Virus record (IMG/VR): IMGVR_UViG_3300035661_000011
Coordinates: 1-64,000 of that record
Origin: a virus
DNA length: 64,000 nt
Reading direction: 5' to 3' (one strand)
The notes under the pieces: generated by a model
Seen by the model: only the letters and a program-made list of their open reading frames with translations
What the model was told of the DNA's origin: nothing
Database searches by the model: none
Made by a program: the position numbers and the translations under genes
In this document: positions 7,572 through 16,512 of the stretch, piece after piece
Layout: the number at the start of each line of letters is the position of its first letter
Position numbering within the stretch: the first letter of the stretch is position 1

Positions 7572-8315
7572 TTAAGATGGAACGATTGAACGTATGTGTC
7601 TACTGTATGCTGTTTTATCCGCCATGAAACTAATCGGAATATACTCTTTCATTTTATCATTATACATACTAGCTGCATCTGAATAAGATTCAACTAACGC
7701 TTCAATGTAAGGTAAGTCTTCCCCGTTCTTTACAATAGCATTCTTTAATCTAATTCCACCATTTGTATAAATGTACATCTTAGTAGCTAATATAACCGCC
7801 TCGGCTAAAAACGGTAATACCCTTGGGTTTGTATCATTTAAGAAAGAATCGTGCTCTAACACCACTCTCATCGTCATAATTGGCATACCCACATATCCAT
7901 CTAAGTACACTGTGTTTTTACCTACTAGTTGTACTCGTGAATCACCAACTATCATTGGATCTGATACAGCAGAAGCTATAGTTGGTTTAATACTACCAAC
8001 CCCAGCGTAACCATACCCCACATCTAAAACGGACATAATTTCTTTTCCATTAGTGGGACCGTATCCAATCTTATAAATTTGCCCAGTGGTCGTATGTTCC
8101 ACTTTACAACCTTGTACATTTATTTGTTCTTCTTTACCAGCTGTAACATTCATATCCATAATGAGAATGTCTAATATAATCTCCTGTGTTATTCTTGCAT
8201 CTAGTGTAATTGGTACCCCATCATATTTTTGCATCCCTTGTACAAAAATCATGTTTAGTAAGGGTAGTGGTATCTCGCGTTTAATTCGTTGCAACAGATA
8301 GCTTCTATGGTTCAT
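7572..8315 (-). CDS. Unknown protein, 247 aa, possible virion protein
   Basis: Minus-strand gene. The sequence alternates hydrophobic and polar residues with many Gly and Val (VLDVGYGYAGVGSIKP), indicating a beta-rich fold of the kind common in phage structural proteins. No signal peptide, catalytic motif or metal site is seen. It is a single-gene minus-strand unit. Function unknown; a structural role is inferred only from composition. Confidence 0.75.
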   Translation of the reverse strand: MNHRSYLLQRIKREIPLPLLNMIFVQGMQKYDGVPITLDARITQEIILDILIMDMNVTAGKEEQINVQGCKVEHTTTGQIYKIGYGPTNGKEIMSVLDVGYGYAGVGSIKPTIASAVSDPMIVGDSRVQLVGKNTVYLDGYVGMPIMTMRVVLEHDSFLNDTNPRVLPFLAEAVILATKMYIYTNGGIRLKNAIVKNGEDLPYIEALVESYSDAASMYNDKMKEYIPISFMADKTAYSRHIRSIVPS

Positions 8316-8377
8316 AAATGCAGCCTTTAATATTAATGGTACACCACAATAGTGTAGATTGAAAGATTACTTAGGTA

Positions 8378-8387
8378 TATATTATCT
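8378..8387 (+). promoter_or_regulatory. Early-type promoter element TATATTATCT
   Basis: Exact match to the consensus, 54 bases before the small gene at 8441. Confidence 0.65.
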
Positions 8388-8440
8388 ATGTAGTAAAGTA
8401 ATCGACTTTGCTATTTAAACTCATTTAATTGGAGAACACA

Positions 8441-8566
8441 ATGTCAAATACCGAAAATGAAATAGTGGACGCTATCACTGATCCAGAAATACATTTTACT
8501 TTAACTAACCGTCTGTTCGAACTGGAAAAAAGACTTGCTGTTTGCTACGACGCATTTGGCAAATAA
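8441..8566 (+). CDS. Unknown small protein, 41 aa
   Basis: ATG follows TTGGAGAACACA, a good ribosome binding site, and an exact promoter element (8378-8387). The acidic peptide (begins MSNTENEIVDAIT, ends YDAFGK) is mostly helical-looking and has no motif. Its own promoter and ribosome binding site make it a convincing small gene, probably early expressed. The PhuZ gene follows 68 bases on with a separate AAACATTT element. Confidence 0.65.
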   Translation: MSNTENEIVDAITDPEIHFTLTNRLFELEKRLAVCYDAFGK

Positions 8567-8600
8567 CAATTAACTTTACTATGTGCGGGTAACACCGTAT

Positions 8601-8608
8601 AAACATTT
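8601..8608 (+). promoter_or_regulatory. AAACATTT element upstream of the tubulin gene
   Basis: Same word found 15-30 bases before several other starts (147, 4274, 16513, 29742, 33189). Candidate for a second promoter class or translation-leader element. Confidence 0.35.
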
Positions 8609-8634
8609 TAACAATAAACAAAGGAAATATTACC

Positions 8635-9585
8635 ATGTCAAAAAATGTAACTAACGTGTATCTATTCGGTGGCTGTGGACTGTCTTTAGGTGCAGCCTGC
8701 GATATTGAACAAGTGGGTGATTTCAGTGGTTTTGGTCAGCCAAATATGATTTACTTTGACTCGTCTAAATCAAATTTACCTGGTGGTGAAAACAATGTAA
8801 CGCTTCGCTCAGGCACCGATGGTTTCGGTAAAGACCGTGAAGAAGCAAAACGTTTATTGGGCGATTCAGTAGATCCATTTTTACGAGCCAATCCACCAAC
8901 TGAATTTAACATTTTAGTGTTTTCTTTATCTGGTGGTACTGGTTCAGTGATTGGACCTATGGTGGTTGAAGCCATAAACCGACTTGGTAAATCTACTGTA
9001 TCAATCGTTGTCCAAGCGGCAGATTGTGAAAAGTCAACCAGTAACACATTGGAAACCATCCGTGATCTGAATAAGATTTCTAACCGTTTGAAAAAGCCAG
9101 TTGTTGTTAGTTTCCATGACAACTTCGGCCCAGACTGTACAATGGAAACTGTAAACAAAGCTATTCATCAAGAGTTACGCACGATGATGATTTTATGCAG
9201 TCACCAAAACGTAGGTCTCGATAGTAGTGATATGGAAAAGTTACTCGATTACACTAAGGTCGTTCCCGGTGTGAAACATCGCCTTGTTGACTTGTTAATT
9301 AATTTCGGTAATGAATTGGAAGTCTCCGGTGCTATCTCAGCAATTTCATTACTGGTTGATGCACAGTCACCACAGCTTAACATCATAAAACATTGGGGTA
9401 AGAATGCGTTCATCCCAGCATCTACTACCAATGCTACAAAAGTGCCTATGACCGATATGCACTTTATCACAACGCCTGTACTTATGGCGAATCGCATGCT
9501 TGAACTGGAAAAATATATTTCACACTTTCCAGCACATTTAAAATCTATGGAGGAAGCATCGTACGACTTCGGTGACGATGAATAA
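8635..9585 (+). CDS. phuZ: PhuZ, phage tubulin/FtsZ-like GTPase
   Basis: In phiKZ-like phages PhuZ polymerises into a dynamically unstable bipolar spindle that centres the phage nucleus and carries capsids to it. Seen here: an N-terminal glycine loop FGGCGLSLGA (11-20), the tubulin G-box LSGGTGS (98-104), and a T7-like NVGLDSSDMEKLL segment near residue 190 that would complete the GTPase site of the next subunit. The 316 aa length matches PhuZ (about 315-325 aa). The tail DFGDDE is acidic, like the PhuZ C-terminal tail that makes polymer contacts. Base composition is less AT-rich than neighbours, fitting strong expression. An AAACATTT element and an AAGGAAAT site precede the start; a terminator follows at 9601. 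Confidence 0.93.
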   Translation: MSKNVTNVYLFGGCGLSLGAACDIEQVGDFSGFGQPNMIYFDSSKSNLPGGENNVTLRSGTDGFGKDREEAKRLLGDSVDPFLRANPPTEFNILVFSLSGGTGSVIGPMVVEAINRLGKSTVSIVVQAADCEKSTSNTLETIRDLNKISNRLKKPVVVSFHDNFGPDCTMETVNKAIHQELRTMMILCSHQNVGLDSSDMEKLLDYTKVVPGVKHRLVDLLINFGNELEVSGAISAISLLVDAQSPQLNIIKHWGKNAFIPASTTNATKVPMTDMHFITTPVLMANRMLELEKYISHFPAHLKSMEEASYDFGDDE

Positions 9586-9600
9586 CCAGTAAGCTTTAGA

Positions 9601-9621
9601 GGAGTGGGTTTAACCCACTCC
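9601..9621 (+). terminator. Terminator after phuZ
   Basis: Perfect 10-bp arms around a single base, followed by T-rich sequence including a run of seven T. Confidence 0.8.
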
Positions 9622-9655
9622 TTTATTACTCTATTTTTTTACGGACAATTCGAAT

Positions 9656-10327
9656 ATGCAGTACATTAGTGAAACGTTATGCTTTAACTGGCCAGCATTA
9701 GTTGAACAGATAGTTATGAACTTCCGTAATAAATACAGACTAGTTGGAGGAAAAGAAGAATATGAAAGATTAACAGCGGCTATTCGTGACGCTGTGGTTA
9801 ATTTAATACGAATTGAAATTGAAGATGCAACAGGTGGCTCCCAAGGATTTAACCAAACTGGTTTTCTTAAAGAAAACGTATACGATGCTTTATTTGAACA
9901 CATTGGCATTAGTGTACGTGAAGGAGATACACTGTATAATTTTGTACATGAAATCTTTTATGACTATACAGACTTTTATTACACTATCATTGAGTTAAGT
10001 AACGCTATTGAAGAAAAAGGAATACACTCACTATGGAGAGTATCTGTTGTTTCTGAAAGGATTGATATACTTGAGATTGGTGACATTCGAATATTACAAT
10101 GGGAAACTTTAACGCATAGAAACGGTGTCTGGTGTGCGGACGTATACGAGGCTGCACGTAAAGCTTCCCAGTGGACGATAGATAGCATGGAAAACGAAGA
10201 GGTTATTGAAGACGTCAACGCTGCTTGTTTAGCACACCCGATGGTTAACCGTAACCCAAAAACTATTAAACCTAGCTGGGTGGCTGAAATGGACATACTT
10301 CGTCAATTAAGAAACAAAAGGTGGTGA
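9656..10327 (+). CDS. Unknown protein, 223 aa
   Basis: Begins just after the phuZ terminator; the ribosome binding site is weak (ACGGACAATTCGAAT). The protein is acidic, helix-rich and aromatic in the middle (FYDYTDFYYTIIEL), without recognised domain. The next gene begins 1 base after its stop, so the two are co-translated. No function can be assigned. Confidence 0.75.
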   Translation: MQYISETLCFNWPALVEQIVMNFRNKYRLVGGKEEYERLTAAIRDAVVNLIRIEIEDATGGSQGFNQTGFLKENVYDALFEHIGISVREGDTLYNFVHEIFYDYTDFYYTIIELSNAIEEKGIHSLWRVSVVSERIDILEIGDIRILQWETLTHRNGVWCADVYEAARKASQWTIDSMENEEVIEDVNAACLAHPMVNRNPKTIKPSWVAEMDILRQLRNKRW

Positions 10328-10328
10328 T

Positions 10329-10733
10329 ATGTTTTCGTGTAATTTTACACCAGAGGTTATTGAGGACGTCTATCTATTTGAATACAGTTCGCTATATAAC
10401 GTTTATAAATGTGTAGTGTTACCACACTGTAACTTGTCATGGTTTGGGTTTGATATAAAAAACTTACTAGGTAACCTCCTTATTGAAGCTTTACATATTC
10501 GTTCAGAGAGAACTATTAACATATCTAGTTTACACGAATATCTACCGTCAGATGTACTAACATGCTTCTTAAAAGAAATTGAACATTATGCTGATGGTGT
10601 CTCACGTATAGCACACGAAAACCTACGAAACTTAGGTGTAATAATAACACATTACACATTGGAAAACAACAACTTACTGGTTCACACTGTGAGCTATGTA
10701 TACAACGATAAAAAAGGAGTTCTATATGGCTGA
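10329..10733 (+). CDS. Unknown protein, 134 aa
   Basis: ATG lies just downstream of the previous stop with AAAGGTGG as ribosome binding site. Layout, a short acidic or hydrophobic strand segment near the N-terminus, then NLLGNLLIEALHI helix, then a strand-rich end, loosely recalls the small genes at 40101-42999. The stop codon overlaps the start of the next gene. Function unknown. Confidence 0.75.
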   Translation: MFSCNFTPEVIEDVYLFEYSSLYNVYKCVVLPHCNLSWFGFDIKNLLGNLLIEALHIRSERTINISSLHEYLPSDVLTCFLKEIEHYADGVSRIAHENLRNLGVIITHYTLENNNLLVHTVSYVYNDKKGVLYG

Positions 10734-11148
10734 AACAGTTACATTAAACCAAGTGCAGTCTGGTGACGTTATTTCATTTACAACGTACGGTAGTAGTATT
10801 ATACCAAACGTAGTGAATGCTAAGGTGTTAGCGGTTGAAAGTGGCGATGGTTTAATAAACCCAACTCAAGCAGCGGTTAATGCCGCCAACATTTACCCAG
10901 CTATACCAAACCCACCGGGTATAGTCTTATCACGAGACTATACTAGTTACAGATACCTTAGGTTAAAACTATCTGACGGTTCTCAAGTTGAAATTGCAGA
11001 ACCGTGGATTAATCCAGTTAGCTTATCGCGTATGGTACGTTCGGTTGCCACAGTGGTCATACATGACTTTGACCCAACACAACAGCAAAATCTATTAAGC
11101 TACCTAGCAGCTAAAGGGTTTGTGAAAACAGAAATCTCAGTACAATAA
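10726..11148 (+). CDS. Unknown protein, 140 aa, SH3-like beta-rich look
   Basis: ATG 10726 is chosen over an in-frame ATG at 10696 because it has an ideal AAAAAAGGAG site and overlaps the previous stop. The start (VQSGDVISFTTYGS...VNAKVLAVESGDGL) resembles small SH3-type barrels in which a hydrophobic strand follows a G-D turn. No catalytic motif. The block ends at terminator 11159-11191. Confidence 0.75.
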   Translation: MAETVTLNQVQSGDVISFTTYGSSIIPNVVNAKVLAVESGDGLINPTQAAVNAANIYPAIPNPPGIVLSRDYTSYRYLRLKLSDGSQVEIAEPWINPVSLSRMVRSVATVVIHDFDPTQQQNLLSYLAAKGFVKTEISVQ

Positions 11149-11158
11149 CCAAATATAC

Positions 11159-11191
11159 AAATTGCCTATACTGTAATGGTATAGGCAATTT
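11159..11191 (+). terminator. Inverted-repeat terminator
   Basis: 12-bp perfect arms (11159-11170, 11180-11191) with a 9-base loop. The ribosome binding site of the polymerase gene begins right after it. Confidence 0.7.
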
Positions 11192-11203
11192 GCTGGAGTA
11201 TTT

Positions 11204-13480
11204 ATGTTACACAATCGAGATTTATTTATACAAGCGCCAGAATGTTACAATAGAAACTTAGATATCCTAGAGGAATCTATACAGACGTATGCTCATTTTT
11301 TTCACCTTAAGTCTGGTAAACCTATGGCAGACTGCATTGAGTACATACGTAAAAAAACATCAGCTGGTGAAAGGTTTGAATTAAAGCCAATTACACTCAT
11401 GGGTTTGCAACAAGATGAAAATGGTGATAGGGTAGTCGCGCATATAAACTTTCACAAATTTATAAATGCGACAAAACGAAATAGACATATACTCACACCG
11501 AATGTGGCATTATATTTTCATCCTGACGTTAAGCAATCGCCTCTGGTTAAATACATTAAAGGTAAAAAGAAAAAGCGTAAAACAGTTAAACGCGCTGGAC
11601 AGATTGCTGAGCAACTTGGTAACTATGAAGAGTTTGCGATTAACAATAACTTAGAGTACGCTATTAAGATTTTAACTAACAGTCTATCTGGTGCTCACGC
11701 ATCTAAATACAACCCACTATGGAACGAATCCGCACATAGTACACTCACTTCAATCTCTAGGGTGTTTGTATCGTATTCTAATGCCAGCACTGAACGTTTC
11801 CTTATGGGTAATAGACATTACTGGTCTAAGGATGTCGTGTTAGAAAATATTTTAACAATTACTCGTAACACAAACTACGTTGCGCTAAAACAAATCGTTG
11901 ATAAATATAATTTACACGTTCCAACTACTGACGAAGTAATGGAAATGATAGAACGGTCAACTACGTTCTACTGGTATAGTCAACAACAGCTACTGGATAT
12001 TAGACATCTAGTTAGTAAACTGAGTAGACTACAAATGGTAGCGTTTTTGTATACTGGTGATTTCTATAGCTTGTACACGTTAAATGATACTTTTGTAAGG
12101 GTGTTCTTAGATGACCTAATGACAGTTCGTAACGTTATCGACAACTATACAGATGTTAACTTAGACGATATTGTTGCAGGTACAAATACAGGTATTGCTT
12201 CATTGGCTTGTATCTACTGTATGGAGTTCTTAAAAGGCTCTATGGTAACTAAGGTAAAAGTTGAATCTCCAGAAAACTACAGAGTGTACGTTAATACGAT
12301 TTTACATATCGAGTTAACTCTGTTGAAATATGAAGATTTGTTAGTGACATTGTACCGTACTGAAAACTTACCCTCTTCAATATTTTCGTTTCCATCATCT
12401 ATCCGTAGAGCTGTTATTGGGTCAGATACCGATTCTGTAATGTATACTGTTCAACAACAAGTAATCTGGAAATACGGTAGATTAGAATTAGGACCTGATA
12501 CGCCTAAATTCTCAAATACAATATCGTTTCTTAACAACATGGTAGTTGACCACTGTTTAGTTGTTGTTGGTAAACAAATGGGAGTGGCTGATTCTGAGTT
12601 ACTTACATTAAGAATGAAGAATGAGTTTGAGTTCTACGTTTATATGCGTGCAAATAGAGCTAAACACTATGCAACATTAATGACATCTAAAGAGGGACTG
12701 GTATTTAGTAAACCTAGGTCTGAAATTAAAGGTGTTGGATTAAAAGATTCAAAGATACCAAAGTTTGTTATGAGTTCATTAGATGATGAACTTGTAAAGA
12801 TTATGACTCTCTTATCTAACGATGGTACAATTGAAGCGTTTCCGGTTATGCAAAGAATTGCTAACTTTGAACATTTGATTTATCAGTCTTTATTGAAAGG
12901 TGACATTACATATTTAGTCGGTGTGAATATAAACACAAAAGAGGGGTATAAAAACCCTATGTCGAGTAACTATTTACATTACAAATTGTGGACTGAAGTG
13001 TTTGCTCCAATATTTGGTAATATTTCAGAACCTCCATATCGTGCGGTTAAGGTTTCAACTGTAGTTGGTAAAAAGAAGTTATTTGCAGAATGGTTGGCTA
13101 CTGCTGAGAAACATATAGCAGAGCCTCTAATGGCGTGGATGGCAGAGAATAATAAAGATTGTTTTAAGCAGATACTACTTCCGTTAGAAATCGTCGCTGG
13201 TGGCGTTCCTAAGGAGTTTTTATCTATGTTAGATTTACGTAGTACAGTGGCAGACATATCGGCCGGATATTACATAGTCTTGGAAATGATGGGGTTCTAT
13301 TTTGATAACGTTCATAACACACAGCTAGTATCAGATAGAATGCCGTATCGTGAGGAGTTTGGTTTACCAGGCGGTAGAACGATCGAAAGCATTATTGGTG
13401 TCGGGATGGAAGTAGATGACGATGAAGAAGATGTCTTTGCTGAATTTACTGAAGTAGAAGAACTGGAAGAAGAAGACTAA
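11204..13480 (+). CDS. Family B DNA polymerase, C-terminal piece (palm motifs B and C, thumb)
   Basis: Replicative polymerase fragment of 758 aa. Seen here: motif B as KILTNSLSG (K155, N159, G163), where the family pattern is KxxxNSxYG and the tyrosine is replaced by serine; motif C as GSDTDS (catalytic aspartates D408 and D410); and a KKRY-like MRANRAKHYATLM about 75 residues later, which in family B binds the primer strand. There is no exonuclease domain and no motif A (DxxSLYPS) in this protein. Those are found at 53555-54934 and 52486-53503, so the enzyme must assemble from three chains. The C-terminus is very acidic (EVDDDEEDVF, EELEEED). A reading frame shifted by one base continues acidic coding-like sequence for about 28 residues past the stop. 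Confidence 0.88.
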   Translation: MLHNRDLFIQAPECYNRNLDILEESIQTYAHFFHLKSGKPMADCIEYIRKKTSAGERFELKPITLMGLQQDENGDRVVAHINFHKFINATKRNRHILTPNVALYFHPDVKQSPLVKYIKGKKKKRKTVKRAGQIAEQLGNYEEFAINNNLEYAIKILTNSLSGAHASKYNPLWNESAHSTLTSISRVFVSYSNASTERFLMGNRHYWSKDVVLENILTITRNTNYVALKQIVDKYNLHVPTTDEVMEMIERSTTFYWYSQQQLLDIRHLVSKLSRLQMVAFLYTGDFYSLYTLNDTFVRVFLDDLMTVRNVIDNYTDVNLDDIVAGTNTGIASLACIYCMEFLKGSMVTKVKVESPENYRVYVNTILHIELTLLKYEDLLVTLYRTENLPSSIFSFPSSIRRAVIGSDTDSVMYTVQQQVIWKYGRLELGPDTPKFSNTISFLNNMVVDHCLVVVGKQMGVADSELLTLRMKNEFEFYVYMRANRAKHYATLMTSKEGLVFSKPRSEIKGVGLKDSKIPKFVMSSLDDELVKIMTLLSNDGTIEAFPVMQRIANFEHLIYQSLLKGDITYLVGVNINTKEGYKNPMSSNYLHYKLWTEVFAPIFGNISEPPYRAVKVSTVVGKKKLFAEWLATAEKHIAEPLMAWMAENNKDCFKQILLPLEIVAGGVPKEFLSMLDLRSTVADISAGYYIVLEMMGFYFDNVHNTQLVSDRMPYREEFGLPGGRTIESIIGVGMEVDDDEEDVFAEFTEVEELEEED

Positions 13481-13828
13481 GTGATGATGACTGGGAAGAT
13501 TCTATTGAAGAAAGAGATTGGTATTTTCGATTACAACAAATTATTATGGGGTTACAAACATGGGAATAGTTAACAGAGAATACTTTTTAAACCCGTCTGT
13601 AAAAACACTGTAATTTAGTTTATCGTGTGTTTACAGAGTCGTTAGCTGTTATCTTAGAGTGTCAATTACGTCATTAGGGTTTTTCCTAATGACGTAACGA
13701 AATATAACTTTTTAAAACATTGGTGTAGGAGTTAGAAAGTGGTTGGCGTACGCATATTCGCCAGTCGAGATACCTTAATTCGTTTGTGATAGACACCCAC
13801 TGGTATTAATACCAGTGGGTGTCTATCA
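13481..13828. other. Gene-free interval with large hairpins
   Basis: No convincing gene. It holds the frame-shifted continuation of the polymerase tail (to about 13571), distant 7-bp arms CTGTAAA/TTTACAG around 13600-13636, a perfect 13-bp hairpin at 13666-13697 with a T-containing loop, TGGCG/CGCCA near 13743-13762, and the big terminator at 13786. Confidence 0.5.
13666..13697. terminator. 13-bp perfect hairpin, probable terminator
   Basis: Arms 13666-13678 and 13685-13697, loop of G and T only; lies 185 bases after the polymerase stop. Confidence 0.5.
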
Positions 13829-13829
13829 C
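13786..13829. terminator. Bidirectional terminator between convergent genes
   Basis: Perfect 44-base palindrome (22-bp arms) at the 3' end of the minus-strand gene; among the longest in the window. Confidence 0.8.
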
Positions 13830-14893
13830 TATATGTTTTCAAAGAACTCTTTTATTTTTTTGTACTTTACAAGTGTGGAATCTAACATTCCAGGGCTCAT
13901 GTGTGTAAGTCTACTATGGTCGTTTACAAACCTATCCACCTTGTGCAATATAGTTACTGCATTGGTTGTATTCCCTTTACTGTTATCCACCATAAAAGTT
14001 AATGGAAATGCCCAATTGACAAACGTATAGAACATTACCCAATACGTATAACTGTTTGATGAACCAATGCACATTGGCATTGCTGTTAAATAATCTGGAC
14101 TGTAGATTAACGGTATTTCAGAGAGTCCTTTAATGTAAGGTTTATTACTAGTCTTAATGCTCGAAATAATCGTTTTAAGCGGTTTTTCAATCACACCCTC
14201 ATAACCTATCACAAAACTTCTTTCGTGTCTCTCATAAGGCATAGGCTCACGATTTACGATATAATAGAGTCTGTTCCTAACTGCAATGTCGATGTACTCA
14301 TTCACTAACCCTGGAATCACCCATTTCATAATGAAATCCACTAAGTTATCCCTATCGGTTTCAGGTAGTAACATTTGTGCGTTATTCCACTGCTGTAATT
14401 GATACGCAAATAGTGGTAAGTCAATTCCAATAACTGAGAAGTTTCCATTGTCTTTGATATCTACACCTAGTGGTGCTATGAATATTTCCATAGATGTAAA
14501 CGGATGGTCTAAGACTCGTAAAGCTCTTATCTTATCCCAAGGTACATCTGTAAACTGATCGTCGAACGTAGTGGCTATTACGGCACTATTTTCGGTATAT
14601 ATGAACTTAGGGTGTAACTTACCAAATCCGTTACGATTAGTAATAGCTAATGGGTTACATATTTTATCTAACGAATTATCAACAGTTCCATATATATCGT
14701 TTAGTGCCATATACGGTGATAAAACATAACACAGTTTTATCAGGAGATGGTTACTTGATAATGTCCCACCTGACATTCGGTGTAATGAATTTTGGTAATC
14801 TACTCGTTCAGAGATTAAGTCCCTTAACCTTGGTAGCTGGCTGGAAACTAATGTTCCGGTATTCGCAATAGACCTCGTAAATAATCGGTACAT
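13829..14893 (-). CDS. Unknown protein, 354 aa, possible virion protein
   Basis: The start is set at 14893 (MYRLFTRS) because a strong AGGAGGG site lies 6 bases upstream; a longer frame from 14914 would place that site inside the gene. Mixed alpha/beta composition, no signal peptide, with a hydrophobic aromatic stretch near residue 290 (YTYWVMFYTFVNWAFPLTFMV) that might be membrane-associated. No catalytic motif. Stand-alone minus-strand unit as for 5202 and 7572. Function unknown. Confidence 0.75.
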   Translation of the reverse strand: MYRLFTRSIANTGTLVSSQLPRLRDLISERVDYQNSLHRMSGGTLSSNHLLIKLCYVLSPYMALNDIYGTVDNSLDKICNPLAITNRNGFGKLHPKFIYTENSAVIATTFDDQFTDVPWDKIRALRVLDHPFTSMEIFIAPLGVDIKDNGNFSVIGIDLPLFAYQLQQWNNAQMLLPETDRDNLVDFIMKWVIPGLVNEYIDIAVRNRLYYIVNREPMPYERHERSFVIGYEGVIEKPLKTIISSIKTSNKPYIKGLSEIPLIYSPDYLTAMPMCIGSSNSYTYWVMFYTFVNWAFPLTFMVDNSKGNTTNAVTILHKVDRFVNDHSRLTHMSPGMLDSTLVKYKKIKEFFENI

Positions 14894-14944
14894 AAACCCT
14901 CCTAATAATGACACAGGATTAGAAACTGAACTAAGTGTGAAGCA

Positions 14945-14954
14945 TATATCATCT
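14945..14954 (+). promoter_or_regulatory. Early-type promoter element TATATCATCT
   Basis: Lies in the divergent gap, 53 bases before the start at 15007. Confidence 0.55.
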
Positions 14955-15006
14955 GTGTGTAATCCTAACTAGATTACAATCGTTTATTTTACTAGGAGAT
15001 TAAATT

Positions 15007-15513
15007 ATGGCACATTACAAAGGTGAGCCAACACGTCCCAAGAAACAAGCTGTTAGAGTTACGTACACTGGATACGATATCTTCCTTTGGAAATCAGATA
15101 CTGATGAAGGAATGTATTATTACAACTCTTTAAACTTTAGATCACATTGTGAACTGTCTGCTAAAGTTGTAGCTAAGATTGCTTTAGCTTTAAGTCGGTT
15201 CCCTGAAAGATTCTCACTGGGTGTGCAGATTACATTTAAGTGTTACCCAAGGTTTGCCACTGGAACCGTTACACACGTGTACGACACTGTGGATTACATG
15301 GTTTGTAAAAATAGTGTCTTGGAAGATGGTAGTGAATGGAAGTCAATTCAAAGTTTACTAAATGGATGTTTAGATGAACAAAGTTTTGATAAGTTCGATA
15401 TCGTTAGAAAAGAATACAAAGGTGTCATTGGTAAACTAACTCCATTGACTAATCCATTATCTTTTACAAGACTTCGTGGTCATGAACCAAAGTCTTTATT
15501 TGTTACAATTTGA
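15007..15513 (+). CDS. Unknown protein, 168 aa
   Basis: ATG follows TAGGAGATTAA, a strong site, and a promoter element at 14945. Basic N-terminus (RPKKQAVRVTY), then strand-rich sequence; no domain recognised. A basic small protein behind an early-type promoter could act on nucleic acid or on the host, but nothing in the sequence shows this. Confidence 0.75.
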   Translation: MAHYKGEPTRPKKQAVRVTYTGYDIFLWKSDTDEGMYYYNSLNFRSHCELSAKVVAKIALALSRFPERFSLGVQITFKCYPRFATGTVTHVYDTVDYMVCKNSVLEDGSEWKSIQSLLNGCLDEQSFDKFDIVRKEYKGVIGKLTPLTNPLSFTRLRGHEPKSLFVTI

Positions 15514-15639
15514 ATTTGATTCATTTGAATGTTTCCATTGTGTATTTATTTTTTTATTACCTTAACTATAGTGTGTAGTATCCTTTATAAACCCCCTGTA
15601 ACCCTAGTACCCTATCTGTCTAAACAATCTAAAATATCA

Positions 15640-16020
15640 TAGTAATATGGGGCGTAGCCCCCAAAGAAAATACTTAGTAATAACTATACAGATGCAGAAT
15701 CATTAGATTCTGCATCTGCTATTACGTTTGAGATTAGTTTAAGCTTGTAATCTAATAGTCAACACTCCTTCAGTGAAAGCATAGTCTTTCACTTACATTA
15801 GCAGTATTCCTTCAGTGTTCTTAAAGAAGGAATTACTTGTTACTATACGAATGCAACAAAGCATTCGTTAAAGTGATAACTGGTAAATGTAAATATTGAA
15901 TTAGAGAGTGTTAGGAGCTAACTTAACTATAGTTAGATTGGAAATAGTAAATGGTACAGTGGACACCTGTGTTAGTAGAAACACTGTTATATGACGAGTT
16001 GGGAAAATAGAGATATTTTC
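15640..16020 (+). ncRNA. Hairpin array, possible structured noncoding RNA or long leader
   Basis: No gene fits here, yet perfect stem-loops follow one another: GGGGC/GCCCC (15649-15661); 12-bp arms 15690-15701/15706-15717 with loop ATTA, enclosed by GTAATA/TATTAC (15677-15725); AGATTA/TAATCT (15731-15753); GTGAAAG/CTTTCAC (15773-15792); ATTCCTTC/GAAGGAAT (15806-15833); ACGAATGC/GCATTCGT (15847-15868); GTTAG/CTAAC (15910-15922); a 12-base palindrome (15924-15935); GTGTT/AACAC (15969-15984); GAAAATA/TATTTTC with loop GAGA (16003-16020). None is followed by a T-run. The strand is assumed from the flanking plus genes. Confidence 0.5.
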
Positions 16021-16074
16021 AAAGTAAGAATTGGTAGAAGAGAAATTTAATAAGTAATTTACTGGAGTAGTATT

Positions 16075-16458
16075 ATGACAAATATAAAGAACGATACACG
16101 ACTTACATTTAAATCATTTAATGATTTTTATAGAACGGTCAAGGTAGTGACTATGTACGATAACACATATCGTGGTGTGGTTATTAATGGAACTGGGACT
16201 TTGTTCTTTTCAGATGAAGAAAACTTTCATATTGAACTACTTAAGGATAAAGTTCTTAAGAGTAAACATTTAGTTGGAGTTAGATACTATTACGATACTG
16301 TTGATAAAGGTATTGAGAACACAGGTGTATTCATAATAGATTTAATGTCGGGGTTGTTTTTGGAAGATACTGGTAAGTGGGAATGTGTTTATGGTGTTGT
16401 TAGTGACAAATACGAATTGAGAGAGGATGGTAGTGTGATTAAAGTAATTAAAGGGTAG
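16075..16458 (+). CDS. Unknown protein, 127 aa
   Basis: ATG behind a TACTGGAGTAG site, directly after the hairpin array, which may form its 5' leader. Strand-rich small protein (GVVINGTGTLFFSDEENF), charged, no motif. Function unknown. Confidence 0.7.
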   Translation: MTNIKNDTRLTFKSFNDFYRTVKVVTMYDNTYRGVVINGTGTLFFSDEENFHIELLKDKVLKSKHLVGVRYYYDTVDKGIENTGVFIIDLMSGLFLEDTGKWECVYGVVSDKYELREDGSVIKVIKG

Positions 16459-16512
16459 TCGGTGCTGTAGAATAATATCGTTCAGTCAGCACGCTATTAG
16501 GGCTTAAAAACA

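Noticed and set aside
15640-16020. CRISPR array or tandem repeat
   Set aside because: The hairpins differ in sequence and spacing; no direct repeat unit or regular spacer is present.
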